Part shown: positions 42,620 to 54,925 of the stretch, piece by piece | Layout of the letters: each line of letters begins with the position of its first letter | Position numbering within the stretch: position 1 is the stretch's first letter | DNA from: Lyophyllum atratum | Taxonomy: Eukaryota; Basidiomycota; Agaricomycetes; Agaricales; Lyophyllaceae | Assembly (NCBI GenBank): GCA_014905825.1 | Contig: JACGCN010000027.1 | Location: 434,001 to 498,000 of the forward strand | Length of the DNA: 64,000 bases | Reading direction: 5' to 3' | Notes under the pieces: model-generated | The model's input: only the letters and a program-made list of their open reading frames with translations | The model's database searches: none | What the model was told of the DNA's origin: nothing | Made by a program: the position numbers and the translations under genes

Positions 42620-44880
42620 TTGTCACCTATTCAACTTCTTTGAAGTCATAAAATATTGGAGATTCCTATGATCCGACCAGATCTTGACCTTATGTGATGC
42701 TCCTTCAAGATGATGTCGCCATGCTTCCAGTGCACGTATTATGCCAAGCATTTCTTTGTCATGAACATCGTAATTCCGTTCTATGTCACTGAGTGATTTC
42801 GAATAAAAAGCACAAGGTCTCCATTTGTCATCGTCACATTTCATAGATAATATTGCTCCTGTGGCAAAGTCAGATGCATCTGATTCTACTCTCAGCGGTT
42901 TTTGTGGATCCGCCGTCACCAAGATCGGTTTAGACATGAAACGCGCTTTGAGATCCTCGAATGCTTCCATCTGCTTTTCCGTCCATTCCCACTTTTGCTC
43001 CTTTCGCAATAGATTATTTAAAGGAGTTGCAATTTTGGAAAATCCTTCGATAAACCGGCGATAAAAGTTGGCGAACCCCAAGAATTTCCTAACATCCTTG
43101 ACGGATTTCGGAATGGGCCATGAGGTAATCGCATCGGTTTTCCCAGTATCCATCTTCACTTCTCCTCCTCCGAGTATCAGGCCCAAAAATTCAACCGATG
43201 TACTGCTGAATAAGCATTTCTCCGGTTTTAAAAATAGATCGTTGTCCATCAAGATCTGTAAGACCTGTTCTGTGATCTGCTCGTTCTCCTCCAGGGTATT
43301 GGTAAATATAAGTATATCGTCTATATAAACTACTACGTGTCCTTGGTAAATAAGTTCTTTAAGTAAACTATTCATCATGGTTTGGAATGTAGCCGGAGAA
43401 TTGCAAAGTCCGAAAAACATAACTAAAGGTTCGAAGGCTCCTCTGTGCGTAGTGAAGGCTGCTTTCCATTCATGTCCTTCTTTGATCCGTACATTATTGT
43501 AACCCCAACGAAGATCTAGCTTCGTAAAATATTTTGATTTTCTGGCTTTGTCAATGAGTTCGGATATCATAGGTAATGGATAATGGTTCCTGATTGTCCA
43601 TGCATTCAGATAACGATAATCTTGTACCATGCGTTTCTTTCCATCCTTCTTGGGAACAAAGAAGACTGCGCTTGTTTGTGGAGACTTGCTCTCACGAATA
43701 TATCCCTTCGATAATTGATCCGTTAGGAAATCGTCAACTTCTTTCTGTTTGATTGGAGAAAGTGGGATATTCCGGGCCTTTTTCGGTTCAAAGTCCGGTT
43801 TCGTTTCGATCTCGTGATCCCATTTCTTCCTTTCTGGCAAAGCTTTCTTCTCGAAGACTTTCATCCATCGTCTGAGCCATCTGGATATCAACTTCTCAAC
43901 TTCTTCTGCAGCTGCTCTGATGTGTGAGGCATCTGCATCGTGGCTTTCCTCTGTTTCGACTTTGATAGCAAAAATTTCATCTACGAGTTCATCGAGATCC
44001 TTGTGATATTCAACTTCCTCCAAGATTGCATCTTCATTCTCTGTCATCAATCCTCCTTTGTACGTATGTGCTTCTTCATCCTCTACGTCTTCTACAGAAG
44101 CTTTATATGTCCATTTGGACGCAAGTGCTTTCCGCTTCTTTTCTTTCTTCACCTTCCGAATAGAGACATTGCATTCTTGTGGACAACGTGTCATTTGTAT
44201 GTCCCCAGTTTGCCAGTCTATTTCCGGATTGTGCTTCTTGAACCATGGTAGCCCGATGATCACTTTGGTCTTTCCCAAGTCTGTGACTTCGAAAACAGCA
44301 CGTTCTTTGTGGCCTCTGTAGCTGACCATCAAAGTTACTTCATCGGTGATTGATCCACCAATGTTAGGTGTGCCGTCTACATTAAAAACACGAATGGGAT
44401 TCGATAAAGAACGTGTTTTCCAAGCCAGCTCGGTTACATATTTTCGGTCTATAAATAAACCAGTGGCTCCAGTGTCACCAAGTGCTTTTGTGTGAACTGT
44501 GTCGTGTGTGTCGAGCGTGGTGAGGGAGATGGGAATAATAAGTTCCCTTTCGGGATTAAGGGTTCGGACGAAATGTCGTTCTCCTGCTTGCGGCCCAGTG
44601 ATATCAAGTGATTCATTTGTTTCGGGAATTAAGCACTGCTCCTGGCAGCCAAGCTGATTTTCATCAGACCCCCGATCAGTTGTACGTAAAGTATCGGTGC
44701 TACTGTTCGTGACTACTGAAATATCGGAATCATTGTCTACATTGTCTACTGGTAACCTACTATACCTATTCGAAGAAACAAGTGGGGGAGTGTTCACTTG
44801 TTTCCGTCTGGAAAATCCTTCGTAACTACTTTCTCTTTCATATAGTTCATGATATCGTCGTATGTCATATTGCGTACATC
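42620..44880 (-). pseudogene. Gypsy pol, 5' part: protease, reverse transcriptase, RNase H
   Basis: The pol-derived frame begins right after the large hAT insertion (RCTQYDIRRYHELYERE). The protease shows ALGDTGATGLFID. Reverse transcriptase has FFVPKKDGKKRMVQDYRYLNAWT, FTKLDLRWGYNNVRI, FFGLCNSPATFQTMMN and the catalytic YIDD (VVVYIDDILIF). RNase H shows RVESDASDFATGAIL, YDVHDKEMLGI and IWSDHRNLQYF. It ends at a TGA (42620-42622) where the family has Arg (KKLNR-R-QARW), consistent with CGA to TGA. In gag-pol geometry pol is in the -1 frame relative to gag. The open frame extends upstream into hAT terminal sequence, but that extension is not pol. Confidence 0.9.
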
Positions 44881-47800
44881 TAGTGTTTTGAAGTCCGGTT
44901 GAGTCCGGTTTTTTGCCCTTTTTGGCAGCAACCGGACCCCGACCGGTCGTAGGCCTTACCACACAGCGAACGACCGCCAACTGAACCGTCACCAACCGGT
45001 CGACATCAGTTGAGCAGCGGTTGGGGACTGGTTTCAACCGGTCACGACTGGACCCAGTTGTGACCGGTTGAAAGTCGGTCGCAGTCGGTTGCGACTGATC
45101 GAACCACCCGATTTGAGCCATGTAAGGCCGGGATTCACTCAGAATGCTAACAAACTACAGCTACGGCCATTACATTAGTTTATGTACATGAATCATCAGT
45201 TCTCGAGTAGCCTAGACAGAAACCTAGTGAGGACAACACGGATATAGCATGAGTAAGTGGGACTTACACACATGATCCGCAATGGACATCGTGATGAGCC
45301 AGATTGGCGGGGGGTGACAATGGTAGACGACAGAAAACGGAGGTGGTGAGCATCAGGTTTGAGGAAGGGGGCCGAGAAGCTGAGAAATCCGATGAGAAGT
45401 TTCAAATTGAAGGGGCCTAGGTACTCACTGTGTGTTTCATGGCCAAGGTAGAGCGAAGAGGTATTCCTGTCCATAATTCTTGAATGGTATTAGCCTACAT
45501 TTCGCAGGAGGACTAAGAAAAAACTCACAGTTCACCAAGCAACAAGTTGCCAACAATGCAGAGTCAACATTAAACGTCCTAGCCCTCGAAGCACTAGTCC
45601 TGCGGTTACAAGGCTGTTCCTTTGTGACTTGAGGGTATTCCATAGGCCAGACGAAGTGTAGATGTGTCAAACGAAATGGAGACAAGACTGAAGGCCTGCA
45701 CGATGCACGACGTCGAGAGACAAGAGCTGTTTGCTGTCGTACTGCCACGATGAGGGTGTAGCCAATCATGACCAAATAACACGCCCAGAGGTATCATCAG
45801 AGGAAGGCTTGAAGAAAGGATCGCGAAATGTATTGTAGTGAGGGTAGTGGATGCAAAAAAACAATAGTATGTACTCGTAGGAGGATTGGGACATTGTACT
45901 AGGTCTCCTCATCCCACTCTTTCAGCTCCTCATCCGCAGCAAAAATATCCTCAAACTCCATGACTGACGCGTCGGGCTGCACGTTGTCCGAGTTCGCCTT
46001 CGCAAAATCGAGCTGCTGAGGACGCCACGAGGCTTGCATAAGCTGCAGCTCCTCGAAGACTTTCGCTCCAAGTCTTGCGCGATGATCTGTAGCGGTGAGC
46101 TTGGCTTGTGAGAAGACTCGTTCACATGGAACGGACGACGCTTGGCATGGGAGAACGTCGAGGGCGATTCGTGCGAGCGTGGGGTAGACTTTGGTATGTA
46201 CCTATAGACAATAAATCAGCCTAGCAAAACGGGATATCAATAAGCATTAGGCACATACCGACCACCAATAAACAAGATCTGTCTCTCGAGTCACATCAGC
46301 CGGCACTTCCTGCAAATAACGCCGCAACTCTGCCTGCCACTCCTCGTCAACTTCTTGCGATAAGAGCGTAAGCCGATGTTGATCAAATGCGGACAGGAAC
46401 GAATCTTGGCGGTCTGGATCGGGCGCGGCGGGTGAAGATGTTCCACTGGTGGAAGCGGTTGGCTGGGCTCGGGGGCGAGTTCTCCAGTACTGAGCCATCT
46501 AATTGCATGACTAAGACACCTTGCGACGAGCATGATGGTATGAATATAAGCTTACCACCTTTTCGACGACCTGCCGGGCCTCATCTTGCCAGTCCTTGGC
46601 ATTCAGATTTCCTGCCGCGATCTCATCCGCCTGCTCGTCTTCTCCACCCCATGCAAGTTTGATGTACTGGAGCTTGTAATATGGGTGCAAGACTGGAGCG
46701 GACCGTAGCATCTTAGTATCATAAAAGTGAAGCGTGTACAAGACTTACCGAGTGCGAGAACGTACACGTCTTTCTCATCGAACTTGAAGTAATACTTTCG
46801 TAACTTCGCGAGACCATCACTAAGTGCTGTGTGGTAGATGTTGAATCGTGGGTCTTTGAGTTTCCCTTCCCATACGGTTTGGAGGTCCTCGAGTGCAGGG
46901 AGTGCGCGATATAATGTTGGTTGCTGGTCGGCCGAGAAGTGGTGAAGGACACGATTTGAATCCTAGCGACGATCTGTCAGTCATGCAATATGAAAACAGT
47001 AAACCCGAACGTACCGCAAGGATCACCTTTGCATCAATCACGCGGTCCCAATCTGTCTCGAAAAGGGCAAAAGCCGACCAAGGAATCTTCTTGGAAATGC
47101 GTCCGTCACGGCGCAACGTGGTGATGGGACCGTAAAGCTGATCTGCGCTTGAGATAAATAGGTTGATAGCCTGCGTCGTGCGATGCGTCAGAATGGAGAA
47201 ATGATGTGATAGTATGCACTCGTACCGCACGAAGTTTGTGAGCTCGATCAAGCATGTTGAATGCTGATCCCCAGCGCGTGTTGTTGTGCAAGGTGATCTT
47301 GAGGGCTGGCTTGATGCCGCATTCAAGCTGGAGTTTCTCGAAGTATTGGATCCGCTGACCAGATGACTGTATCTGAATACATTGTCGGATTATTGATACA
47401 GTGTTCGGGGATAGATGAGTGACGATACATGCCTTGATCGCGAGGGTGCGAATTGTCGCAACCACGTCGAGATTGCCGCCCAGGACTCGATTGCCAGGCT
47501 CCGAGGGGTCATACTCCCAGATCGCGCTTGTTGTTTCGATGGCAGCAAGCTTCGTGATGTGGTCCATCACATCCACGTTCGCTAAGTTCACGACGTGCTC
47601 CAGGCATCCAAGTTGATTTTTTGCAGCGGACCATACGGGCAGCTTCCGAGCTTCGTGTTGTGATTCGACGGTATCACAAAAGGTGTCGTTCGACGATGTA
47701 TTGTCGAGGGTGAGCGTGTACAACTTCGTTTCGGTGTCAGATGCTGTCGGCAGAACCAAGGTGTCAAATAAACCTTACCTTGGTATGTGTCCGCGACGTA

Positions 47801-50007
47801 ATACCTACGCGATCACAAAGGCCGATGAAATACCGACCAATGTTGCTGCCAGCGTGTGTACCATGGATGAGCCGGAAACCGACCACCTCGGCGCGAAACG
47901 TCCATTTCCCTGTTTTACTCGATACATCAATCCAATGCGCAGTCATACCTAGGTAACCGTGCTTTGTTGTATCAGCCGACCAACCATCGGCTGTGCAAGA
48001 TACCTTGCCCGGTGCGCTCTATCAACATAGGTAAGCACCATCTGTGATGCAGTACAAATTTTGACTTACCTCGATATCCTTCTTCAATTGGTTGAGCCTT
48101 TCGACAAATGAGTTGTGAATATGATTCCTGACGTCATGTGAGCTCGGTAAATCGGCTTTCGTGGCTGTCGGCCGCATGGACACCAGAACATTTCGGAAGG
48201 AGACCTTATCTGCGAGCATCAGGGCCTGGGTACAGTCAATCAGGACGTTCCATCAGACTTTTCCAGACGCTCACCTGATTGTCGATGGCCACATGCTTGG
48301 CAACAGCGTCTCTCACCCCCTGCCTGGTAAACTCAGCCGGCGCCGCCACTCTCTTGAAGTCCAACCTCTTTTGTCCATCCTCAACCTGCTTACTTCTCGC
48401 CCTCGCGACATCAGCAGGAATACAACGAGCAGCCAGAGCAATCTTCGGAACCGCAGCATTGCAGCGCTTTTCGTACTCTTCAAAGTGATGTCCAGCAATA
48501 TGGCCGCGACACGTCGTATTCGAGCCTGTGAGGAAACACCGCCGCAACGTTTTCTTGGGCCGCCTGTGCTCCAGCTCTGCCTTCTCGGTGTCAGCTCTGT
48601 TTCGTAAGGTGAGTCTTGTCAGTCCTGTTCTCGTTGCGACGGACTCACTTGCAAACCATGCACCACCTACCCTTCAGCAGGACACCGGTCTCTTCTGACG
48701 TGTACGTAGACACCACGATATCAGTGAATATCGTGAGGAGGTCCCGTGTCTGGTCTTTCTTCATTGGAACCAGCTCAGGAATGCCTTCCGCCTGCCGCTC
48801 ATCGAGGTCCTGATATGGCATGATACGTGGTAAGTGAATTCCTTAATATTTTCGTAGCTCGTTTGCAACTCACATCTTCTGCTGCATCGCTCTCAGGCTC
48901 ATCGCCGGACTCTCTCCGCTCCTCCTCCTCCTCCTCCTCCTCCTCCTCGTCATCATCCTTGTCGCCATCATCAAGCACACCGGCACCATCAGTTTCGTTT
49001 TCCCCCTCGTCATCATCTTCCGGGTCGACCACGACTTTCTTCACCGACTTCCCCTTGCCCTTCTTTCCTACCGACCTCGACTTCTCAACCTCAGGTGAAC
49101 TCGGCACCTCACCCTTCTTGGCCTTCTTCCTCGCACTCCTTCGAGGTGCCTCATCCTCGTCATCGCCAGTCTCGTGATCGCTGGCCACGCGCTTCCTTCC
49201 ATTGCGGCCCGTGCTCGTGATGGCAGCCTTCGCTTTGGAACCAGTAGGTTTCCGTTTTGGCTTTGTCTTGGCTGCTAGCTGATTGACACGCGATCGGGTA
49301 GTCTTAGCCACCATGTCACTGCAAGAGGAGGGATCGGATGATGATGTGTGGGTGTCTCGGTACGAGTTATGGCTCCTCTATTCTTTAGAGCTCGTATTTA
49401 TTTATTCTGCCTCGATGCTGGAATGGGCTGCAGGCCATCCTCGTGTCCATATCACCCTGAGAGAGTTGAATTACAGCCTCCCTCGTGTCTCGTATATTTC
49501 ATTTACCTTGTAGCATGGTTCCTGCTGTTCGGGTGTAGTGTAGAGTTGCTCATAGATTAGTGTAAGTGCATGATGATAGGTAGAGGTATTTTCGTTGTGC
49601 TACGGTGCTATTGGGTGTGGACCTCATGATACGAGGTCCACTGAGATTTCTCCCTCGCACCAGACAGGATGTGCTACTGTCGCACTCCCTGTTCGGAGCT
49701 TGCGCTAGTGTAGCACATGTTGTCTTGGGGGCTCGTTTCATGCCTGTCAAGCTGATTGGCGGCTGTGAGGTGTGGCCTTCATGTGTCCGTGTCGGCCTTG
49801 GAATCTGCCTCAAGTACAACTGCTAGTCCGGTTGCAACCGGTTGTGACGGGTTATGACCGGTCGTGGTAAGCATACCATTTCGGGCAACCGCAACCGCAA
49901 AAATCAGGCAGGGGCCCCAACTGCAACCGGAAGTCCAGTTGCTTCCGGTTGTGGTCCAGTTTATTTGCGGTTGTTTTCCGGTTGTCCAACTGGACCTCGA
50001 AACACTA
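44881..50007 (-). mobile_element. Full-length hAT transposon (5127 bp) inserted at the gypsy gag-pol junction
   Basis: Ends are TAGTGTTTTGAAGTCCGGTTG (left) and the inverse of TAGTGTTTCGAGGTCCAGTTG (right). The perfect 8-bp target duplication is CGTACATC (44873-44880 and 50008-50015). Subterminal regions of about 200 bp are rich in CCGGTT/AACCGG. The terminal sequence is related to that of the 1.2-kb elements (TAGGCTTTCGA.GTCCGG). The element carries a multi-exon transposase gene on the minus strand. A copy lacking 229 internal bp is at 58131-63028. Confidence 0.95.
45899..49314 (-). CDS. hAT-family transposase, multi-exon, apparently complete
   Basis: Starts MVAKTTRSRVNQLAAKTK at 49314, followed by a Lys-rich and then Asp/Glu-rich nuclear-type N-terminus. 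After an intron come DLDERQAEGIPELVPMKKD and a zinc-finger-like WCMVCK...CRGHIAGHHFEEYEKRC (BED-like). Further exons hold VSCTADGWSAD (first catalytic Asp), YTLTLDNTSSNDT (second), LGCLEHVVNLA, NNTRWGSAFNMLDRAH (the conserved TRW motif) and WRDEL-type helices. The C-terminal dimerisation domain is YWWSVHTKVYPTLARIALDVLPCQASSVPCERVFSQAKLT, ending FAADEELKEWDEET at a TAG at 45899-45901. I found no frame break when joining exons by eye, but not every splice site was proved. This is the best candidate here for an active transposase source. Confidence 0.8.
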
Positions 50008-50015
50008 CGTACATC

Positions 50016-51089
50016 AAGCCTAGATCGACAGTCGCAAGCCATGTGGCCTGGTTTCTTGCATTTGTAGCAAAGAAATTCCTTCTTCCTGCCAGCGTCAATA
50101 TCCATGGCATTAGGGTCTCGGCCTGGTCTAGGATTAGCCGGGGCAACATGGTTATGGGTATGTGATTGTTGCGCCTGGTTCCTCCAATTCCAGTTCCGAT
50201 TGCCTTGCGTCTGTGGTGCTGTTGCCACAGTTCCTGTTCCAGCTGTATTCGGCTTCTTTGCCGCATGTGCCTTCAACCCTTGATAGAGCTGCTTTTCGGC
50301 TTTGGTTCTACGCCAAGTCCGATCGGCTGTCATTGCTCTGGTATACCATTTCTTGATTGTGACTGGGGGTGCTTCCGCATTCGAGAGTTTATCCCTGAGC
50401 CCATCATTGATTGATCGCTTAAACTCTTCGACAAGTGGAATACCGTGAAATCCCAAGTTCCGTGCTGCCTGTTTGAATTTCTGCACGTGTTGCTCCATCG
50501 TGTCAGATCCCTGTTCTATGGTGCGTAACTGCATGATCTTTGTGCTTTGCACATTTGGATCTCCGAAGTCTTCCTGAAACAGAACCCAAAATTCATCCAT
50601 GTCACTGCAAGGAAGTGGTTCGTTGTTTGCATGAGCTTCATTCATTTCTTCGATCAGATATAGTTTGCATGAATTCTCAAAGGCTTTGGCATCTTCCATT
50701 TTTCCTGAGAAGAATGGTGGTGATGCAAATTTAGGTCCTTTGGTCGAGGTATGAGTAGGGCCAATAGGAGGTGTTGGTAATGGACGGGGAGGGGAACACC
50801 GTGGCGGAGATTGCCGTTGAATCAGGAATGGGATCGGAGAAACATGAGCTCGTGGAGGCAGCGGAAATGAAGTCGGCGGAGTTGATGGTAGAAACGGGGG
50901 CATGCTTTGCTGGGCAGCCCATTCCTGTTGTCTCCTTGTCTCCTGCTGTTGCTCATAGAGCTGGAGCTGCTCGTTAGCTGGTTCTAACTCCTGGTTTCGG
51001 TTGAATAAAGCTTCAAACATTTGAGCAGCCTCCTGAGGCAGTCCTTCAAGGAATGACCTCTGTGATGCGGGTTCGTTCCAGGGATCCAT
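50016..51089 (-). CDS. Gypsy Gag (capsid and zinc knuckle), 3' end separated from pol by the hAT
   Basis: From the ATG at 51089: MDPWNEPASQRSFLEGLPQE, a Gln-rich coiled-coil segment, a proline-rich stretch, then the capsid-like domain (PPFFSGKMEDAKAFENSCKLYL...MDEFWVLFQEDFGDPN...EQHVQKFKQAARNLGF). Near the end is a CX2CX4HX4C nucleocapsid knuckle, CYKCKKPGHMACDC. The frame reaches SRLDV at the hAT target site. Without the hAT it would end about 30 codons further, overlapping pol in the -1 frame. The 520-bp interval to the LTR (51090-51609) is leader. Confidence 0.9.
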
Positions 51090-51609
51090 TGGAAGTGGTG
51101 ATAAGGGTGTCGTGGGATTGGAAGATGGAGATGATGTGGAGAGGAAGGTGATAACGGAAGGGTTTCGGTATGTATGGAACGTGATGGAAACTCGATAGTA
51201 CCTTGGTCCGGGCGCACGACCCCGAGGTAGACCTTAGGTATGAAACAATAGAAATGTGCTGTAAGCAAGCCGCAAGGCAGTACTCCTTTTTGCTGTAAGA
51301 ACCTACCCGGGTCTGCTCTTCACGTACCCGGCCTAGGCGAAGTGGCTTCTCCGAAGGTCTACCAGCTTCCTTATAGCTACTCTCGGACTAGTCGGACTCA
51401 ACATTACTCAAACGAGCGCTTGTCTTACTCACTGGGAGTACTAAGAAAGGCACACAACTACTAATGGAAACCAGTAGCGGGCAGTGCATGATGCGGGTGG
51501 AGTAGTGATGAGGATAGGGGAAAAAGATTTGTTAGTGTGTGAGACGGTAATGAGAATCGTACCGAGAACGCGAAACGTGGGAGAGTGCGAAAGTGGATTC
51601 GAGTTCTTC

Positions 51610-51980
51610 TGTTAGGGCAACACTACAACCAAAGGCTGCAAGCAGGCTCCCACAAGAATTACTCTACTAGAAGAAAAGAGAAGCAAGGTTATTCGTATAG
51701 TCTTAAGGTCGCACACTAGGTTACAGTGAAAATCCTAAGAGAACTCGAATGAGGACTCTAGGCATAATATTAGAGTTTATATACCTGCTAACTACTGTCC
51801 ATGCTTTAGCCATGAGGCGCTGTGCATGATGTCATATACATAAGTCTGAGTCAGCTATATTAAATGCACAGTCGTGCATGGTAACGGTGCATTGTCCATG
51901 AGGCAGATAAGATGTGTGATTAGATAACAAAAGTAGATAAGATAAAAGAAAAGATAACATCTAAAAACCATCTCCTGACA
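51610..51980 (-). repeat. Gypsy 5' LTR (371 bp)
   Basis: Partner of 38912-39274, with the same termini and very few differences, implying recent insertion. In the element's own orientation this LTR drives gag. Confidence 0.95.
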
Positions 51981-51985
51981 CCACC

Positions 51986-52554
51986 CATGATCTTACGGAC
52001 CTGATCAGCAGGTTTGATCTCTTTCTGCTCGAAGAAATCACAAGACGCGCAGCCGAATAGGTGTATGACCTCAGGTGTGAGGTCACCCGGTGTAAGCAGT
52101 GGACACTTGTTGGGGTGTGCATGTTCGATGGTAGCGAATGAGGATGAATTAGCAAAGCATTGATGAACAATGGTCAAGAGGGTCAAGAGTTGAGCGATGA
52201 CAAAGTAGATGATGAGCCGGAAGAACGATGGGACGAAGGAGTTGAAAGACGGGATTGGTTGGACTGTTTGTTGGAAGCAATGGCAGTAGTAGCTGATGCA
52301 GGTGGAGAAATTGGAGGTGGTGTGGGCGGTAGTGGAGGAGTTGATAATGGTGTGGAGGGAGGGCTGGGGATGGGCGACGGAGGCTGTGTTGGCAAGCCTT
52401 GCGGTGTAGCTACTGAGCCTCTGAGTGCACGACTCCGCATGGCAAGGGGGGTTGGTGTTGACAGTGGGCGAACCAGCATGACTCTGATGAGTGACGTGTC
52501 AGCAAACGATGACGGTAACAAAAAAAGAGAAAATGGCGGGAGCGATTTGGGCAA
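51986..52554 (-). pseudogene. Gag-like gene, 5' half (split by the gypsy insertion)
   Basis: A Ser/Pro-rich N-terminal region (RSRALRGSVATPQGLPTQPPSP, from about 52440) ends at a TGA near 52185. In another frame the capsid part follows: NKCPLLTPGDLTPEVIHLFGCASCDFFEQKEIKPADQVRKIMGG, which ends at the CCACC duplication and continues as FKDARILDWIENN at 38906 on the far side of the gypsy element. A frameshift or an unplaced intron near 52180 separates the two parts. The family is the basidiomycete gag-like gene. Confidence 0.7.
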
Positions 52555-53069
52555 TTCATGAAGGGACGGGAGTATATGTTAACGGGAGGTAAACGGAGGC
52601 AAAACACGGTGAAACAGGTGGATATATGCGGTTACTGAGTCAGGTACAGGGGTACTGATCAGTGGCAGTGATGTTGGAAATAACCAACAACGGTCGATCA
52701 TCGTTCAAAAAAAAGTGGAAGCCCCCTTGGAAAGGGGCACACTAGCTTAAGGGAACATACCGAAAGAACGGGAATGACAGATATTGATTAGAGAGACAAG
52801 TGGGGTATGAGAAGATTGGGGGGGAAGTAAGTGGTAGGGAACAATATGTAGGAGGGATCGAGTATATATATGGAAAGCATGTGTTTACATAATCCCAGAA
52901 TTACAAGTGCAACAGGTTTTGAGGGAGGTTTGGGTATTAAATCAACTGGATGTCGTAGCGAGTGTTGTGGGACAAGAATAGGACCAATATTACGTTGCCT
53001 TCAGCAAAGCCGGAATTTCATCCAAGACATGAGCCTACATATTGACTGAAATTTGCAAGGCCCAGAACT

Positions 53070-53265
53070 TAGTGTTTAAAAGTCCAGTCACCGTGACTGA
53101 AAATGACTGGACTGTAACTGAACTGTGACTGGTAATGACCGGACTTCCAGTCCTGTCATCCTGGAATGACTGGTGCACCAGTCCAGTTATTTTCATAATC
53201 TGGAATTCTGCGTAACTCGAAATAACCGGTCGTGACCGGTTTGTGACCGGTCATTTCTATACGTA
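53070..53265. repeat. Decayed hAT terminal fragment
   Basis: Begins TAGTGTTTAAAAGTCCAGTCA, close to the TAGTGTTTTGAAGTCCGGTTG end of the large hAT, and continues with GACTGG, GACCGGT and CCAGTC repeats. No partner end is visible nearby. The rest of 52608-54318 has no gene I can support; a frame at 53930-54120 (STLDGVATDGPNFVQGI) is not recognised. Confidence 0.5.
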
Positions 53266-54925
53266 CTATATACCTGATTATAGTCCCCTTATAGGGCTTC
53301 AAAATGACCCTTGGGTCAAATGAATCGGATGAGAACTGAATGTGCTATGGCCAAAACAATTTCGGAACACCGAGTATGAGTGCAAACTGTACTAAGCATC
53401 TTAATCAGCTCATATCTCAGTCAGATCTTTTTGGATTCTCACGACCCAGGGCTCATCCAAAAGGTGGAAGCATGGCTCGATACTGATAGGGGTGAAGTAA
53501 AAAAGAGAATTAAATAAAATAAAAATAAATATGCAAAAAAGGAAAGATCTGTTTGGTGTTGTATGAATCTAATGCTTGACGGCGGTACCGCACAGTATCT
53601 TTGACCACCACCACAGCTCCGCTGCATCTTCCTACAGGTAAGTTTCCATGTATTGTTTCTGTTCATACGCCTTCCAAACGTACTGATTTCCTTTTTCGCT
53701 CCCTCGCAGTCACATTGATTTTCCCCTACACGCACCTTCTCGCCAAGGCAACAACGCGGTGCCCTCCTCCCTTTGCACAAGGATGTGAGACGGCGGGGGA
53801 CGGCTGATGGACTCGCACGAAATTATGATCGCGACACTCAGTGGTGGGAAGGAGCAGCCTAGGGCAGACCCCAGTTTGGGGAGAGCCGCACAGTGTGTAT
53901 CTTACCCACTTGTCCTGCACACTGACCTGCCAGCCTCAGGCACCAGCTTTCCAGATCCGCTCTGCGTCCACCCTCGACGGTGTTGCTACCGACGGCCCGA
54001 ACTTCGTCCAAGGCATCCGATTTGCCTCTCTACTTCAGACAATATATCCCTGCTGCTCGTCACTTTTGGCGCTTGGTTGCACCGCGTCGAAACCGAACAT
54101 GTCGCATGAGAGGTTTTCTTTTGGTACAAGCAGGACTTAGGATGGCTACCTTGCTTCGAATTCGAATTCGAATCGACGCGAACCTGTACGGCGGGCGAAC
54201 ACATGAGTGATTTTAGTACGGATGCTGCCCTGCCCTGCCCACATTGTTCGCGATGTACTAAACTAGTAAGAGACAATTAACACTCTATTAGCAATCTATT
54301 ATACTCTGTTTCTTGAAGTCAGTCTTCCCATCCCCTTTGGCAGGGCACGTTGGGTCGCTTCGTGTTTCGGCCCCGACAATTCACTTGGCCACAATCCCGG
54401 CACCTGTTTGTACAATTGGTGACCTTCTGACTACCAGGACACGTAAGTTGCGCGCATTTTCGGCATGTGCGACATTGACGTTTCTTGACAGCTGCTTCCG
54501 GAATTGAATTTGCAGCGCGTTTCCGCGCAAGGTCGAAGATGGACTGCTGGAGTGGCGAGTGGGCCGTGACTGGGGGTGGTGTAGTGCTGGATAATGATGT
54601 TGGTGATGCTGCACCTGATGGTAGATTATGTGTTGAATGGGATTGGGGTTCTTGGATGGGACGGAATCCGCTGGGCACAACAAGTGGTGCTTGGGAGCTT
54701 TGAGGAACGGGGGGTGCCTGGAGTAGCCGCTGAGGGTTACGAAGGGTCTGCTTGAGAGGAACGCGAATGTCGGCTGTCATTGCCATAGTTTGCTTGATGT
54801 TGGTATTGCGCTTCCAATCGCCATTGTAATACACCTTAAGCTGTTCTGCCAGCTGGTATACCATGAGCACGGATGCAATGAGAAGCATATAAGACAACAA
54901 CAGACCTTGTAAGAAATCTTAGCCT

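Larger units (their letters stand above)
38912..51980 (-). mobile_element. Ty3/gypsy chromovirus, 13,069 bp including two nested hAT insertions
   Basis: Bounded by LTRs at 38912-39274 and 51610-51980, both starting TGTTAGGGC and ending CTCCTGACA on the plus strand, and flanked by the 5-bp duplication CCACC (38907-38911 and 51981-51985). Reading on the minus strand: 5' LTR (51980-51610), leader, gag, pol (protease, RT, RNase H, integrase, chromodomain), a small membrane-protein frame, purine tract, 3' LTR. The nested hAT elements at 40708-41943 and 44881-50007 account for about 6.4 kb. Pol carries nonsense and frameshift lesions, so the copy is dead. I did not recognise the primer-binding site. 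Confidence 0.95.

Noticed and set aside
44881..45121. N-terminal extension of gypsy pol starting MAQIGWFDQSQ
   Set aside because: This open stretch is hAT terminal sequence lying inside the target duplication boundary, so it is not part of pol.
48827..49177. Serine-rich frames antisense to the hAT transposase N-terminus (also at 58961-59311)
   Set aside because: Antisense of an Asp/Glu-rich segment; duplicated only because the element is duplicated.
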